This document shows, piece after piece, positions 31,078 through 39,062 of a stretch of DNA of 50,253 nucleotides. Made by a program: the position numbers and the translations under genes. Source of the stretch: Streptomyces sp. ISL-36 (lineage in GTDB: Bacteria; Actinomycetota; Actinomycetes; Streptomycetales; Streptomycetaceae); NCBI RefSeq assembly GCF_018614205.1, contig NZ_JAGGOS010000072.1, positions 1 to 50,253 on the forward strand, in the 5' to 3' direction. How positions within the stretch are numbered: position 1 is the first letter of the stretch; each line of letters starts with the position of its first letter. The notes beneath the pieces are model-generated. The model was not told the DNA's origin. It saw nothing but the letters and a program-made list of their open reading frames with translations, and did not search any database.

Positions 31078-32028
31078 TCAGCTCTCCTCGGCCTGCCGCC
31101 CAGCCCCTCCGCGCTCCAGGACCGGCAGCAGCCGTCCCACCGCTCCGCCCAGCCCCCACCGCTTCACCAGCGCCGCCACCATCTCGGGGTCCCGAGGTTC
31201 CCTCGGCAGGGTCGCGTCGAAGTCCGGCAGAGGCACGTCCCCGGCGACCCGGACCACCGTGGGGGCCACGTCCAGGTACTCCGCCGCCTCCACGATGCCG
31301 CGCCGCTTGGCCGGCGTCAGCTTCGACGTGCGGTCCACGGCGGCAGCGCGGACACCCGCCAGATCGCCGTACTCGGTGATCAGCTGCGCGGCCTTCTTCT
31401 CGCCGATTCCCTTCACTCCGGGCAGCCCGTCGCTGGCGTCACCGCGCAGCGCCGCGAAGTCGGCGTACTGGTCGGCCCGCACCCCGTACTTCGTACGGAT
31501 CAGCTCGCCGTCGACGAGATCGCAGTCGCCGACGCCCTTGCGCGGATACAGCACCCGCACCCCGCGCTCGTCGTCGACGAGCTGGAAGAGGTCCCGGTCG
31601 CCCGTGACGATGTCCACCGGGCCCTTCGCCTGCCCGGCCAGTGTGCCGATGACGTCGTCCGCCTCGTAGCCCGCGACCCCGACACGGGCGATGCCGAGCG
31701 CGTCCAGGACCGCCTCGATCACCGGGACCTGCGGAGCGAGCGTGTCGGGGATCTCCTCCTCGTCGGGGCCCGTCTCGGTCTCCACGGCGACGCGGTGCGC
31801 CTTGTACGAGGGGATCAGGTCCACCCGCCACTGCGGCCGCCAGTCGGCGTCCATGCAGGCCACCAGCTCGTCGGGACGGTGGTCCTGGACGAGCCGGGCG
31901 ATGAAGTCGAGCAGTCCGCGCACGGCGTTGACCGGCGTGCCGTCCGGGGCCCGGACCGAGTCCGGCACGCCGAAGTACGCGCGGAAGTACAGAGAGGCGG
32001 TGTCGAGGAGCATCAGGCGTCGCGTCAC
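31078..32028 (-). CDS. 5'-3' exonuclease, Pol I N-terminal-like
   Basis: A 316-residue stand-alone 5'-3' exonuclease/flap nuclease. The metal-binding acidic residues appear in MLLDTASLYFRAYF, VACMDADWRPQWR, GYEADDVIGTLAG and DIVTGDRDLFQLVDD. The helix-hairpin-helix that grips DNA reads DGLPGVKGIGEKKAAQLI. There is no polymerase domain. It probably acts in RNA-primer removal or repair. M. tuberculosis Rv2090 is the same kind of protein in the same syntenic block. The GTG at 32028 is chosen because CATGAT lies 6 nt upstream, another possible leaderless start; in-frame codons upstream to 32079 look unconserved. Confidence 0.9.
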   Translation of the reverse strand: MTRRLMLLDTASLYFRAYFGVPDSVRAPDGTPVNAVRGLLDFIARLVQDHRPDELVACMDADWRPQWRVDLIPSYKAHRVAVETETGPDEEEIPDTLAPQVPVIEAVLDALGIARVGVAGYEADDVIGTLAGQAKGPVDIVTGDRDLFQLVDDERGVRVLYPRKGVGDCDLVDGELIRTKYGVRADQYADFAALRGDASDGLPGVKGIGEKKAAQLITEYGDLAGVRAAAVDRTSKLTPAKRRGIVEAAEYLDVAPTVVRVAGDVPLPDFDATLPREPRDPEMVAALVKRWGLGGAVGRLLPVLERGGAGRQAEES

Positions 32029-32225
32029 ACCCCGATCATGCCGCACCCCACCGACATCGCACGCCCTCCGTGGTGACACCGGTCACCTTCGGGTTTGGCC
32101 CATGGGGCCGGGGGCAGGTGCGCGCCCGGAGCGGACCCGGTACGGGATTCAACGAATGGATCGCCGTGCGCAGGGAGACGCGGGCCGATACCGCCCCGCT
32201 CCACGGCCCGGCTGCGGGGGTGGGG

Positions 32226-32252
32226 TCCCCCCAGGACGAAGTCCTAGGGGGA
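32226..32252. repeat. Hairpin element with GAA loop upstream of proV-like gene
   Basis: Arms of 12 nt (32226-32237 and 32241-32252) pair at 11 of 12 positions around GAA. Similar small dyads recur in Streptomyces intergenic DNA. It lies 33 bp before the transporter start and is followed by TTTTCG. Confidence 0.7.
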
Positions 32253-32284
32253 GGGCCGTTTTCGTTTCAACGCGTGAGGTATAT

Positions 32285-33355
32285 GTGTCCAGGCTCCAGG
32301 CCGACCATCTCTACAAGGTGTTCGGCAGACGACCCGACGAAGCCGTGAAGAAGCTCGCCAACGGCGCGGACCGCGACGAACTGCGCGCGGACGGCACGAC
32401 GGCCGCGGTGATCGACGCGTCCTTCGCCGTTGAACCCGGCCAGATCTTCGTCGTCATGGGTCTGTCCGGATCCGGCAAGTCCACTCTCCTGCGCATGCTC
32501 AACGGTCTGCTCGAGCCCACCGCGGGCCGGGTGCTGTTCGACGGCAAGGACCTCACGGCGCTGAGCCCCCGCGATCTGCGTACCGTGCGCTCCAACAAGA
32601 TCAGCATGGTCTTCCAGCACTTCGCGCTCTTCCCGCACCGCAGCGTCCTGGAGAACGCCGCCTACGGCCTGGAGGTCCAGGGCGTACCGCGCGCCGAGCG
32701 CGAGGCCCGCGCCGCCGAGTCCCTGGAGCTGTGCGGCCTCGCCGGCTGGGAGAAGTCCTGGCCCGACGAGCTCTCCGGCGGCATGCAGCAGCGCGTCGGC
32801 CTCGCCCGCGCGCTCGCCACCGACGCCGACCTGCTCCTCATGGACGAGTCGTTCAGCGCCCTCGACCCGCTGATCCGCCGCGACATGCAGGACCAGCTCC
32901 TCGAACTGCAGAAGCGGCTCAAGAAGACCATCGTCTTCATCACCCACGACCTCAACGAGGCCATGCGCCTCGGCGACCGGATCGCGGTCATGCGGGATGG
33001 CCGGATCGTCCAGCTCGGCACCGCCGAGGACATCCTGATCCGCCCGGCCAACGACTACGTGGCCTCCTTCATCCAGGACGTCGACCGCTCCCGGGTGCTC
33101 ACGGCCGCCGCCGTGATGACCGAGCCCGAGCACCCCGCTCCGGACGCCTGCGGCTGCGACACGGTCGGCCCCGACACCCTCGTCGCGGACCTGTGCGCCG
33201 TCAGCGCCCGCGTCCCGCACCCGGTGGCCGTCAAGGACACCGACGGCACCGTCCTCGGAGTCGTACCGCAGTCCCGTCTGATCGGCTGCATCGGGGACGA
33301 GCAGCGCCCGCCCCTTGCCTGCACCGACGACACGGAGGTGGCCACCCATGCCTAG
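32285..33355 (+). CDS. Glycine betaine/proline ABC transporter, ATP-binding subunit (ProV/OpuAA type)
   Basis: A 356-residue ATPase. It has Walker A GLSGSGKST, the Q-loop FQHFALFPHRS, signature LSGGMQQR, Walker B DLLLMDESFSALDP and H-loop ITHD. The N-terminal helix before the core (EAVKKLANGADRDELRADGTTAAVIDASF) is specific to the ProV/OpuAA branch. The C-terminal 80 residues hold a single CBS-like unit (PHPVAVKDTDGTVLGVV), which in relatives senses ionic strength or c-di-AMP. The GTG at 32285 has GAGGT upstream; a much longer in-frame reading from 31691 covers the opposite-strand exonuclease and is false. It overlaps the permease gene by 8 bp. Confidence 0.95.
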   Translation: MSRLQADHLYKVFGRRPDEAVKKLANGADRDELRADGTTAAVIDASFAVEPGQIFVVMGLSGSGKSTLLRMLNGLLEPTAGRVLFDGKDLTALSPRDLRTVRSNKISMVFQHFALFPHRSVLENAAYGLEVQGVPRAEREARAAESLELCGLAGWEKSWPDELSGGMQQRVGLARALATDADLLLMDESFSALDPLIRRDMQDQLLELQKRLKKTIVFITHDLNEAMRLGDRIAVMRDGRIVQLGTAEDILIRPANDYVASFIQDVDRSRVLTAAAVMTEPEHPAPDACGCDTVGPDTLVADLCAVSARVPHPVAVKDTDGTVLGVVPQSRLIGCIGDEQRPPLACTDDTEVATHA

Positions 33356-35156
33356 GCTCCCTCTCGGCCAGTGGGTCGACAGCTCCGTCGACTGGCTGCA
33401 GGCACAGCTCGCCTGGCTCTTCGACGCCGTCAGCGCCGTCGTCACCGGTCTCTACGACGGAATCGACGCGGTCCTCTCCGCCCCCGAGCCCCTGCTCTTC
33501 GCCGGCATCCTCGCCGTCGTCGCCTGGTGGCTGCGCGGTCTGAGCGCGGGCGTCCTCGCCTTCGCGGGCTTCGCGCTCGTCGACTCCATCGAGCTGTGGG
33601 ACGACGCCATGTCGACCCTCTCCCTCGTGCTGGTCGCCACCCTCGTCACCCTGGCGATCGCGATTCCGCTCGGCATCTGGGCGGCCCGCTCCAAGACCGT
33701 CAGCGCCGTGCTGCGCCCGGTCCTGGACTTCATGCAGACCATGCCCGCCATGGTCTACCTGATCCCCGGCATCATCTTCTTCGGCGTCGGCGTGGTCCCC
33801 GGCATCATCGCCACCATCATCTTCGCCCTGCCGCCCGGCGTGCGGATGACCGAGCTCGGCATCCGCCAGGTCGACGGCGAACTCGTGGAGGCGGCCGAGG
33901 CGTTCGGCACCAGCCCGCGCGCCACGCTGTTCCGCGTCCAGCTGCCGCTCGCCCTGCCCACGATCATGGCCGGCGTCAACCAGGTGATCATGCTGGGACT
34001 TTCCATGGTCGTCATCGCCGGCATGGTCGGCGGCGGCGGGCTCGGCGGCGCGGTCTACCGCGCCATCGGCAACGTCGACATCGGTCTCGGCTTCGAGGCC
34101 GGCGTCTCCATCGTCATCCTCGCCATGTACCTGGACCGCATGACCGGTGCCCTCGGCCGTCAGGTCTCCCCGCTCGGCCGCCGGGCCCTCGCCAAGGCCC
34201 GGGCCGCCCTCGCCGCCCGCGCCGGGGCGAAGGTCTGGGGCCACCGCCCGCAGCCCGTCACCGCCCTCGTCGGCGTGGTCGTGCTCGCGCTCGTCGCAGG
34301 CGGCATGGGCTTCCTGGGCGCCGGCTCGCCGGCGACCGCCACGGCCGGCGGCGGCAAGAACACCGGCCACGGCAAGGAGATCAGCCTCGGCTACATCCCC
34401 TGGGACGAGGGCATCGCCTCCACCTTCCTCTGGAAGGAACTCCTCGAACGGCGCGGCTACGAGGTCGACACCAAGCAGCTGGAGGCCGGAGCGCTCTACA
34501 CCGGCCTCGCCGGCGGGCAGGTCGACTTCCAGACCGACGCCTGGCTCCCCGTCACCCACGCCCAGTACTGGGAGAAGTACCGGAACAAGCTCGAAGACCT
34601 CGGCTCCTGGTACGGCCCCACCTCGCTGGAGCTGTCCGTGCCCTCCTACATGAAGGACATCGACTCGCTCGACGACCTCAAGGGCAAGAGCGGTCAGTTC
34701 AAGGGCCGGATCATCGGCATCGAGCCGAGCGCGGGCATGATGGGCATCCTCAAGGACAAGGTCCTGAACGAGTACGGCCTCAAGGGCGAGTACAAGGTCG
34801 TCGACGGCTCCACCCCCGGCATGCTCGCCGAGCTGAAGCGCGCCTACGACAAGAAGGAACCGGTCGTCGTCACGCTCTGGTCCCCGCACTGGGCGTACGC
34901 TACCTACGACCTGAAGAAGCTCAAGGACCCGAAGGGCACCTGGGGCAAGGGCGACGGCGTGCACACCCTGGCCCGCAAGGGCTTCACCGGCGACAACCCC
35001 GAGGTCGGCGCCTGGCTGAAGAATTTCCGGCTGACCGAGAAGCAGCTGACGGATCTCGAGGCGGCCATCCAGAAGACCGGCAAGGGCAAGGAGCAGGAGG
35101 CGGTCCGCGGCTGGCTGGCGGAGAACCCCGGTCTCGCCGAGAAGCTGACCCCGTAG
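33348..35156 (+). CDS. Glycine betaine/proline ABC transporter, permease fused to substrate-binding protein
   Basis: A 602-residue fusion. Residues of about 1-320 are a ProW-type permease with about seven membrane segments and the EAA loop (DGELVEAAEAFGTSPRATLFRVQLPLALPTIMAGV). From about 345 on comes an OpuAC/ProX-like ligand-binding domain (LGYIPWDEGIASTFLWKELLERRG; VDFQTDAWLPVTHAQYW; VTLWSPHWAY), whose Trp residues suit a cage for a quaternary amine. The linker helix VTALVGVVVLALVAGGMGFL should place the binding domain outside the membrane. The ATG at 33348 has GGAGGTG upstream and lies 8 bp inside the ATPase gene. The two genes make a complete osmoprotectant importer. Confidence 0.95.
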   Translation: MPRLPLGQWVDSSVDWLQAQLAWLFDAVSAVVTGLYDGIDAVLSAPEPLLFAGILAVVAWWLRGLSAGVLAFAGFALVDSIELWDDAMSTLSLVLVATLVTLAIAIPLGIWAARSKTVSAVLRPVLDFMQTMPAMVYLIPGIIFFGVGVVPGIIATIIFALPPGVRMTELGIRQVDGELVEAAEAFGTSPRATLFRVQLPLALPTIMAGVNQVIMLGLSMVVIAGMVGGGGLGGAVYRAIGNVDIGLGFEAGVSIVILAMYLDRMTGALGRQVSPLGRRALAKARAALAARAGAKVWGHRPQPVTALVGVVVLALVAGGMGFLGAGSPATATAGGGKNTGHGKEISLGYIPWDEGIASTFLWKELLERRGYEVDTKQLEAGALYTGLAGGQVDFQTDAWLPVTHAQYWEKYRNKLEDLGSWYGPTSLELSVPSYMKDIDSLDDLKGKSGQFKGRIIGIEPSAGMMGILKDKVLNEYGLKGEYKVVDGSTPGMLAELKRAYDKKEPVVVTLWSPHWAYATYDLKKLKDPKGTWGKGDGVHTLARKGFTGDNPEVGAWLKNFRLTEKQLTDLEAAIQKTGKGKEQEAVRGWLAENPGLAEKLTP

Positions 35157-35189
35157 CAGGGGTTGTGACGGATTTCTGACTGCTGTCCG

Positions 35190-35231
35190 AAAAGGGGTGG
35201 TCGCCGAGCGTGTTCGGCGGCCACCCCTTTT
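35190..35231 (+). terminator. Rho-independent terminator after transporter operon
   Basis: An 18-bp stem (35190-35207 with 35214-35231) containing one G-U pair, a 6-nt loop and a TTTT tract. Confidence 0.93.
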
Positions 35232-35324
35232 CGCCACGACGCGAAACCCCAGCCCAAAGCTGCGTAAGGTTCAGGTAACCGACCAGTACGCAGGTACGCA
35301 CGAGGCACGAGGGAGGGAGCCGAC

Positions 35325-35879
35325 ATGGACGACAAGGAATCCCCACGCGTGGGCGCGGCCGTCAAGAGGCGCCGCAGAGCGCTTCAGCTCACCCTGGCCG
35401 TCGTCGCCTCGCGCAGCGGCCTCTCCGTGCCCTTCCTCAGCCAGATCGAGAACGAACGGGCCCGCCCCAGCATGCGTTCCCTGCGCCTCGTCGCCGAAGC
35501 GCTCGGCACCACGGCCGGCGAACTGCTCGCCGTCGCCGAGGCCGCCCGTACCGTCGACGTCGTACGGGCGGAGGAGGAACAGCTCCACGACCTGCCCGCC
35601 GGGGTACGGCCCCTGGTGCGCGGCCGTCACCAGCTGCACGCGCTCGAGTTCACCGGCGAGCGGGACGCGGGCCGCGAATTCCAGCACCGCAACGACGAGT
35701 TGCTCTTCGTCGCCGACGGCGCCGCCGAGGTCGAGGCCGAGGGCCGCGCCTACCGGCTCGAACGGGGAGACACGCTCTACCTCTCCGGAGGGGTACGGCA
35801 CCGGTGGCGCGCCACCGAGCCCGGCACCCGCCTGCTCGTCGTCGCCGTCGCCGAACACATCGAAGCAACCGACGTATGA
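35325..35879 (+). CDS. XRE-family regulator with C-terminal cupin domain
   Basis: A 184-residue regulator. An N-terminal helix-turn-helix (VGAAVKRRRRALQLTLAVVASRSGLSVPFLSQIENERARPS) precedes a small cupin barrel (about 105-178). The barrel contains RNDELLFVADGAAEVEAEG, a RLERGDTLYLSGGVRHRW motif and a VVAVAE strand. XRE-cupin proteins often sense a small amine or amino-acid ligand. The ATG at 35325 follows GAGGGAGGGAG. The stop overlaps the start of the next gene (ATGA), so the two are translationally coupled. It lies 170 bp after the betaine transporter operon, past a strong terminator. Confidence 0.93.
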   Translation: MDDKESPRVGAAVKRRRRALQLTLAVVASRSGLSVPFLSQIENERARPSMRSLRLVAEALGTTAGELLAVAEAARTVDVVRAEEEQLHDLPAGVRPLVRGRHQLHALEFTGERDAGREFQHRNDELLFVADGAAEVEAEGRAYRLERGDTLYLSGGVRHRWRATEPGTRLLVVAVAEHIEATDV

Positions 35880-36607
35880 GGGCCGCGGCCCGGGTCGTCT
35901 CCCTGGTCCCCTCGCTGACCGAAGCGGTCGCCGTCACCGCCCCCGGTCTCCTCGTCGGCGCGACGGACTGGTGCAGCCACCCGGCCGACCTCGACGTCGT
36001 ACGGATCGGCGGTACCAAGAACCCCGACGTCGCCGCCGTCACCGCGCTCCGCCCCGACCTCGTCGTCGTCAACGAGGAGGAGAACCGCGCCCCCGACCTG
36101 GCGGCCCTGCGCGCCGCCGGGGTCGACGTCCTGGTCACCGAGGTACGGACCCTCGACCAGGCGTTCACCGAGCTGGACCGGGTCCTGCGGGCCTGTGGCG
36201 TGCCGGAAAGGCCCCGGTGGCTGGACGAGGCGGAGGAGGCGTGGGCAGCCGTGGAGCCGGCCGGACCGCCGCGGACGGCCGTCGTGCCGATCTGGCGCCG
36301 CCCCTGGATGGTCCTCGGCCGCGACACCTTCGCGGGCGACCTGCTGGCCCGCCTCGGCGTCCGGAACGTGTACGCCGGTCACCCCGAGCGCTATCCGCGG
36401 ATCCCGCTCGACGAGCTCCGGGACTCGGGAGCCGAGCTGGTCGTCCTGCCGGACGAGCCGTACCGCTTCACCCCCGAGGACGGCCCCGAGGCCTTCCCCG
36501 GGACGCCCGCCGCACTCGTCGGCGGGCGCCATCTCACCTGGTACGGACCGTCACTGGCCGAGGCCCCGCGAGTGCTCGGCCGGGCCCTGCGAGCAGCGCC
36601 CCGCTGA
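35876..36607 (+). CDS. TroA/BtuF-like helical-backbone binding protein without signal peptide
   Basis: A 243-residue protein of the periplasmic cobalamin/metal-receptor fold (RVVSLVPSLTEAVAV; LVGATDWCSHPADL; VVRIGGTKNPDVAAVTALRPDLVVVNEEEN). These segments match BtuF-like proteins. There is no signal peptide, lipobox or transmembrane segment, so it is probably cytosolic and not part of an ABC importer. The ATG at 35876 gives an ATGA overlap with the XRE-cupin gene. Its 3' end overlaps the convergent TDT transporter gene by 74 bp. The ligand is unknown. Confidence 0.87.
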   Translation: MRAAARVVSLVPSLTEAVAVTAPGLLVGATDWCSHPADLDVVRIGGTKNPDVAAVTALRPDLVVVNEEENRAPDLAALRAAGVDVLVTEVRTLDQAFTELDRVLRACGVPERPRWLDEAEEAWAAVEPAGPPRTAVVPIWRRPWMVLGRDTFAGDLLARLGVRNVYAGHPERYPRIPLDELRDSGAELVVLPDEPYRFTPEDGPEAFPGTPAALVGGRHLTWYGPSLAEAPRVLGRALRAAPR

Positions 36608-37691
36608 ACAGACCGCGCACGGTGTGGCGGCCCGCCACCAGCCAGGCGACGACGAGGAACACGTACAGGCCGATCGCGAGCCACCGCAAGGCGCCGAGCC
36701 CGGCGTGCCGGGCGAGCCCCTCCGCGCCCGTCACGCACGTCCCGACCGGGAAGGTGAAAGCCCACCAGGTCATCGCGAACCCCATGCCCTGCCGCCGCGC
36801 CCGCACCACCATGGCCCCCGCGAGCGCCAGCCACAGCAGCGCGAAGCCCATGACCGGCACGCCGTAGAGGAAGGCGAAGGCGGTGAAGCCCTGGGCGTAC
36901 GGGGCGGGCAGCAGGCCCGGGGCGGCGTCGGCGAACGCGTTCGCGGCGGTGGTCGACTGGCCCAGCGGGCCGAGGACGAGGAAGAGGGCGGGGGTGAGCG
37001 CCAGCGGCAGCGGGCCGCCCATGACCAGTCGGCCGAAGACGAGCGGCAGCATCAGGAGGGTGGCGACCAGGCTGAGCCCGAACATCGCGTAGCACGCGAT
37101 CAGCAGCGTCTGCTGCGCCTGCCCGGCAGGAAGGTGGGGCAGCAGCAGCGGGCCGAGGGCGGCGGAGACCATCGGAGCCACGACCGGCAGGAGCCACACC
37201 GGGGTGGCGCTCTCGATCCTGTGGTGGACGATCATGAGGTACGGGATCGCGACGGCGACCGCCAGGCCGATCACCGTTCCCGCGGTGAACAGGACGGCGT
37301 CGAGCGCCACGGCCGCCGGAAGCCCGATCCAGTCCCTGCCGACGATCAGGGAGCCGCCGCCGACAGCGAGCAGCGCCATCGACAGACAGCCGTAGAACGG
37401 GGCGACGGCCGGGTCGAGCAGATGGGCGCGGGCCTGGTCACGGTGGTGGGCCCAGTGCAGGGCGCGGGCCGTGAGCAGGGTCAGGAGCATCGCCAGGGAG
37501 AGCGCCCAGACGGCCGTGCAGGCGGTGCGCAGACCGGGGACCTGGACGGGGAGGCCGGCTCCCGCGTTGGCGACGATGGCGGTGCCCATCACCGAGGCGT
37601 ACCAGTGGGGGCCGAGGTGACGGACCGAGGCCGCCCGCACGCCGGGGGTGGTGGCGAGGGGGGCCGGACGGGAAGGTGCGAGGGTTGCCAT
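36534..37691 (-). CDS. TDT/SLAC1-family transporter (tellurite-resistance/dicarboxylate type)
   Basis: A 385-residue integral membrane protein with about ten helices (GPHWYASVMGTAIVANAG; LTARALHWAHHRDQARAHL; MGFAMTWWAFTFPVGTCVTGAEG). The start segment with PHWYASVMGTAI and the WWAFTFPVGT motif are typical of the TDT family, which includes TehA, Mae1 and SLAC1. The substrate may be an organic acid, sulfite or another small anion; it cannot be told. The ATG at 37691 has a weak GGTG. It is divergent from a lysR-type gene, its likely regulator, with only 70 bp between, and its 3' end overlaps the convergent upstream gene by 74 bp. Confidence 0.9.
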   Translation of the reverse strand: MATLAPSRPAPLATTPGVRAASVRHLGPHWYASVMGTAIVANAGAGLPVQVPGLRTACTAVWALSLAMLLTLLTARALHWAHHRDQARAHLLDPAVAPFYGCLSMALLAVGGGSLIVGRDWIGLPAAVALDAVLFTAGTVIGLAVAVAIPYLMIVHHRIESATPVWLLPVVAPMVSAALGPLLLPHLPAGQAQQTLLIACYAMFGLSLVATLLMLPLVFGRLVMGGPLPLALTPALFLVLGPLGQSTTAANAFADAAPGLLPAPYAQGFTAFAFLYGVPVMGFALLWLALAGAMVVRARRQGMGFAMTWWAFTFPVGTCVTGAEGLARHAGLGALRWLAIGLYVFLVVAWLVAGRHTVRGLFSGALLAGPGRALAGPRPVTVRTR

Positions 37692-37747
37692 GGGTTCACC
37701 GTCGTGCGGTTCGCCCCGCCCCACCAGGGATCGTGGCCCTATGACGC

Positions 37748-37764
37748 CATAAGCTGGCTTTATG
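37748..37764. promoter_or_regulatory. -10 box at leaderless spacing and dyad over the lysR-type start
   Basis: TAAGCT (37750-37755), 6 nt, then ATG at 37762. CATAA (37748-37752) and TTATG (37760-37764) form an inverted repeat that spans the start, a possible autoregulatory site. Confidence 0.5.
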
Positions 37765-38700
37765 AGCAGCGCGAGCAGTGAGCATCCTTCCGACGGCGGC
37801 GCACCCCTGTCCCACCGGGTTCCGGACCTCGGCGCGCTCGAACTGCTGCTGGCCGTCGCCCGCCACGGGAGCCTGGGGCGGGCCGCCCGCGAGGTCGGCA
37901 TCACCCAGCCCGCCGCGAGCAGCCGCATCCGCTCCATGGAGCGGCAGCTCGGGGTGGCGCTGGTGGACCGGTCGCCGCGCGGCTCGCGGCTCACGGACGC
38001 GGGCGCCCTGGTGACGGACTGGGCGCGGCGGATCATGGAGGCGGCGGAGGCCTTCGACGCGGGCGCGCAGGCGCTGCGGGGGCGCAGGGACTCGCGGCTG
38101 CGGGTGGCCGCGTCGATGACGATCGCCGAGTACCTGTTGCCCGGCTGGCTGATCGCGCTGCGCGCGGAGCGGCCCGACACGGCCGTGTCCCTGATGGCGG
38201 GGAACTCGGCAGTGGTCGCGGAGCGGTTGCTCGCCGACGAGGCCGACCTGGGGTTCGTGGAGGGGCTCGCGGTGCCGGACGGCCTGGACGGGGCGGTCAT
38301 CGCCCACGACCGGCTGGCCGTGGTCGCCGCCCCCTCCCACCCGTGGGCCCGCCGCCGCAGGCGGCTGGACCCCGCCGAGCTGGCCGCGACCCCGCTGATC
38401 CTGCGCGAACGGGGCTCGGGCACGCGTCAGGTCCTCGACTCCGCGCTCGCCGCGCACGGGGGCCTCGCCCAGCCGCTGCTCGAACTCGCCTCCACCACGG
38501 CGGTGAAGGCGGCGGCGGTCAGCGGCGCGGGCCCCGCCGTCCTGAGCGAGCTCGCGATCACGGAGGAACTGGCCTCCCGACGCCTCGTCGAGATCCCGGT
38601 CGAGGGTGTCCTGCTCCGCCGCGACCTCCGCGCGGTCTGGCCCACCGGCCACCGCCCCACGGGCCCGGCCCGCGACCTCCTGTCGCTGACCCGCGGATAG
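37762..38700 (+). CDS. LysR-family transcriptional regulator
   Basis: A 312-residue regulator. A winged helix-turn-helix (LGALELLLAVARHGSLGRAAREVGITQPAASSRIRSMERQLG) is followed by VDRSPRGSRLTDAGALV and a periplasmic-binding-like effector domain (RVAASMTIAEYLLPGWLIALRAERPD; VAERLLADEADLGFVEG; PLILRERGSGTRQVL). These motifs are the family norm; the CbbR/CysB-like subgroup is possible. The ATG at 37762 has no SD but a -10 box at leaderless spacing. The likely target is the divergent TDT transporter gene. Confidence 0.94.
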   Translation: MSSASSEHPSDGGAPLSHRVPDLGALELLLAVARHGSLGRAAREVGITQPAASSRIRSMERQLGVALVDRSPRGSRLTDAGALVTDWARRIMEAAEAFDAGAQALRGRRDSRLRVAASMTIAEYLLPGWLIALRAERPDTAVSLMAGNSAVVAERLLADEADLGFVEGLAVPDGLDGAVIAHDRLAVVAAPSHPWARRRRRLDPAELAATPLILRERGSGTRQVLDSALAAHGGLAQPLLELASTTAVKAAAVSGAGPAVLSELAITEELASRRLVEIPVEGVLLRRDLRAVWPTGHRPTGPARDLLSLTRG

Positions 38701-38755
38701 CCCCGGAGGCGGGGTTCCGGCCGACCTGCCGGGGGTGCCTGCTCGTGTCTCGCGG

Positions 38756-38997
38756 ACCTCGGCTGAGGTTCGGGTGCCCCCGCCCCCGCGTCGGGCTGTT
38801 TCCGGGGGCTCGGGCGCCCGCCTGCGTCGGGCGGGTCGCCGGCGGGGTCAGGCACCTTGTCTGTGTCCGGCGGATCCCAGCGGGGCTCCGTCCGGCTCTG
38901 TCCGGTGGACCTCGCCGGGGGCGCCTGTCCGGGTCCGGGACACCTCGGCTGAGGTTCGGGTGCACTCCGCGGCGGGCGGTTGCCGGGGGCTCGGGCG
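38756..38997. repeat. Duplicated intergenic block
   Basis: The gap 38701-39062 holds no credible gene on either strand. A 22-bp sequence with an ACCTC/GAGGT dyad occurs at 38756-38777 and again at 38942-38963. Each copy is followed 20-25 bp later by CCGGGGGCTCGGGCG (38802-38816 and 38983-38997). The block looks like an old imperfect duplication with 186 bp spacing. Confidence 0.7.
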
Positions 38998-39062
38998 CGG
39001 CGCCGTACCGTCCGACGAACCCCCTCGGGGATCAGTCCGTGACCGCCCGGCCGCCTCGGGGA

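Noticed and set aside
32086..32284. c-di-AMP or other riboswitch before the osmoprotectant transporter
   Set aside because: I could not identify a conserved riboswitch core; only a short GAA-loop dyad is clear. A covariance-model search would decide.
31691..32284. Extended N-terminus of the transporter ATPase
   Set aside because: It lies over the opposite-strand exonuclease and is not like ProV.
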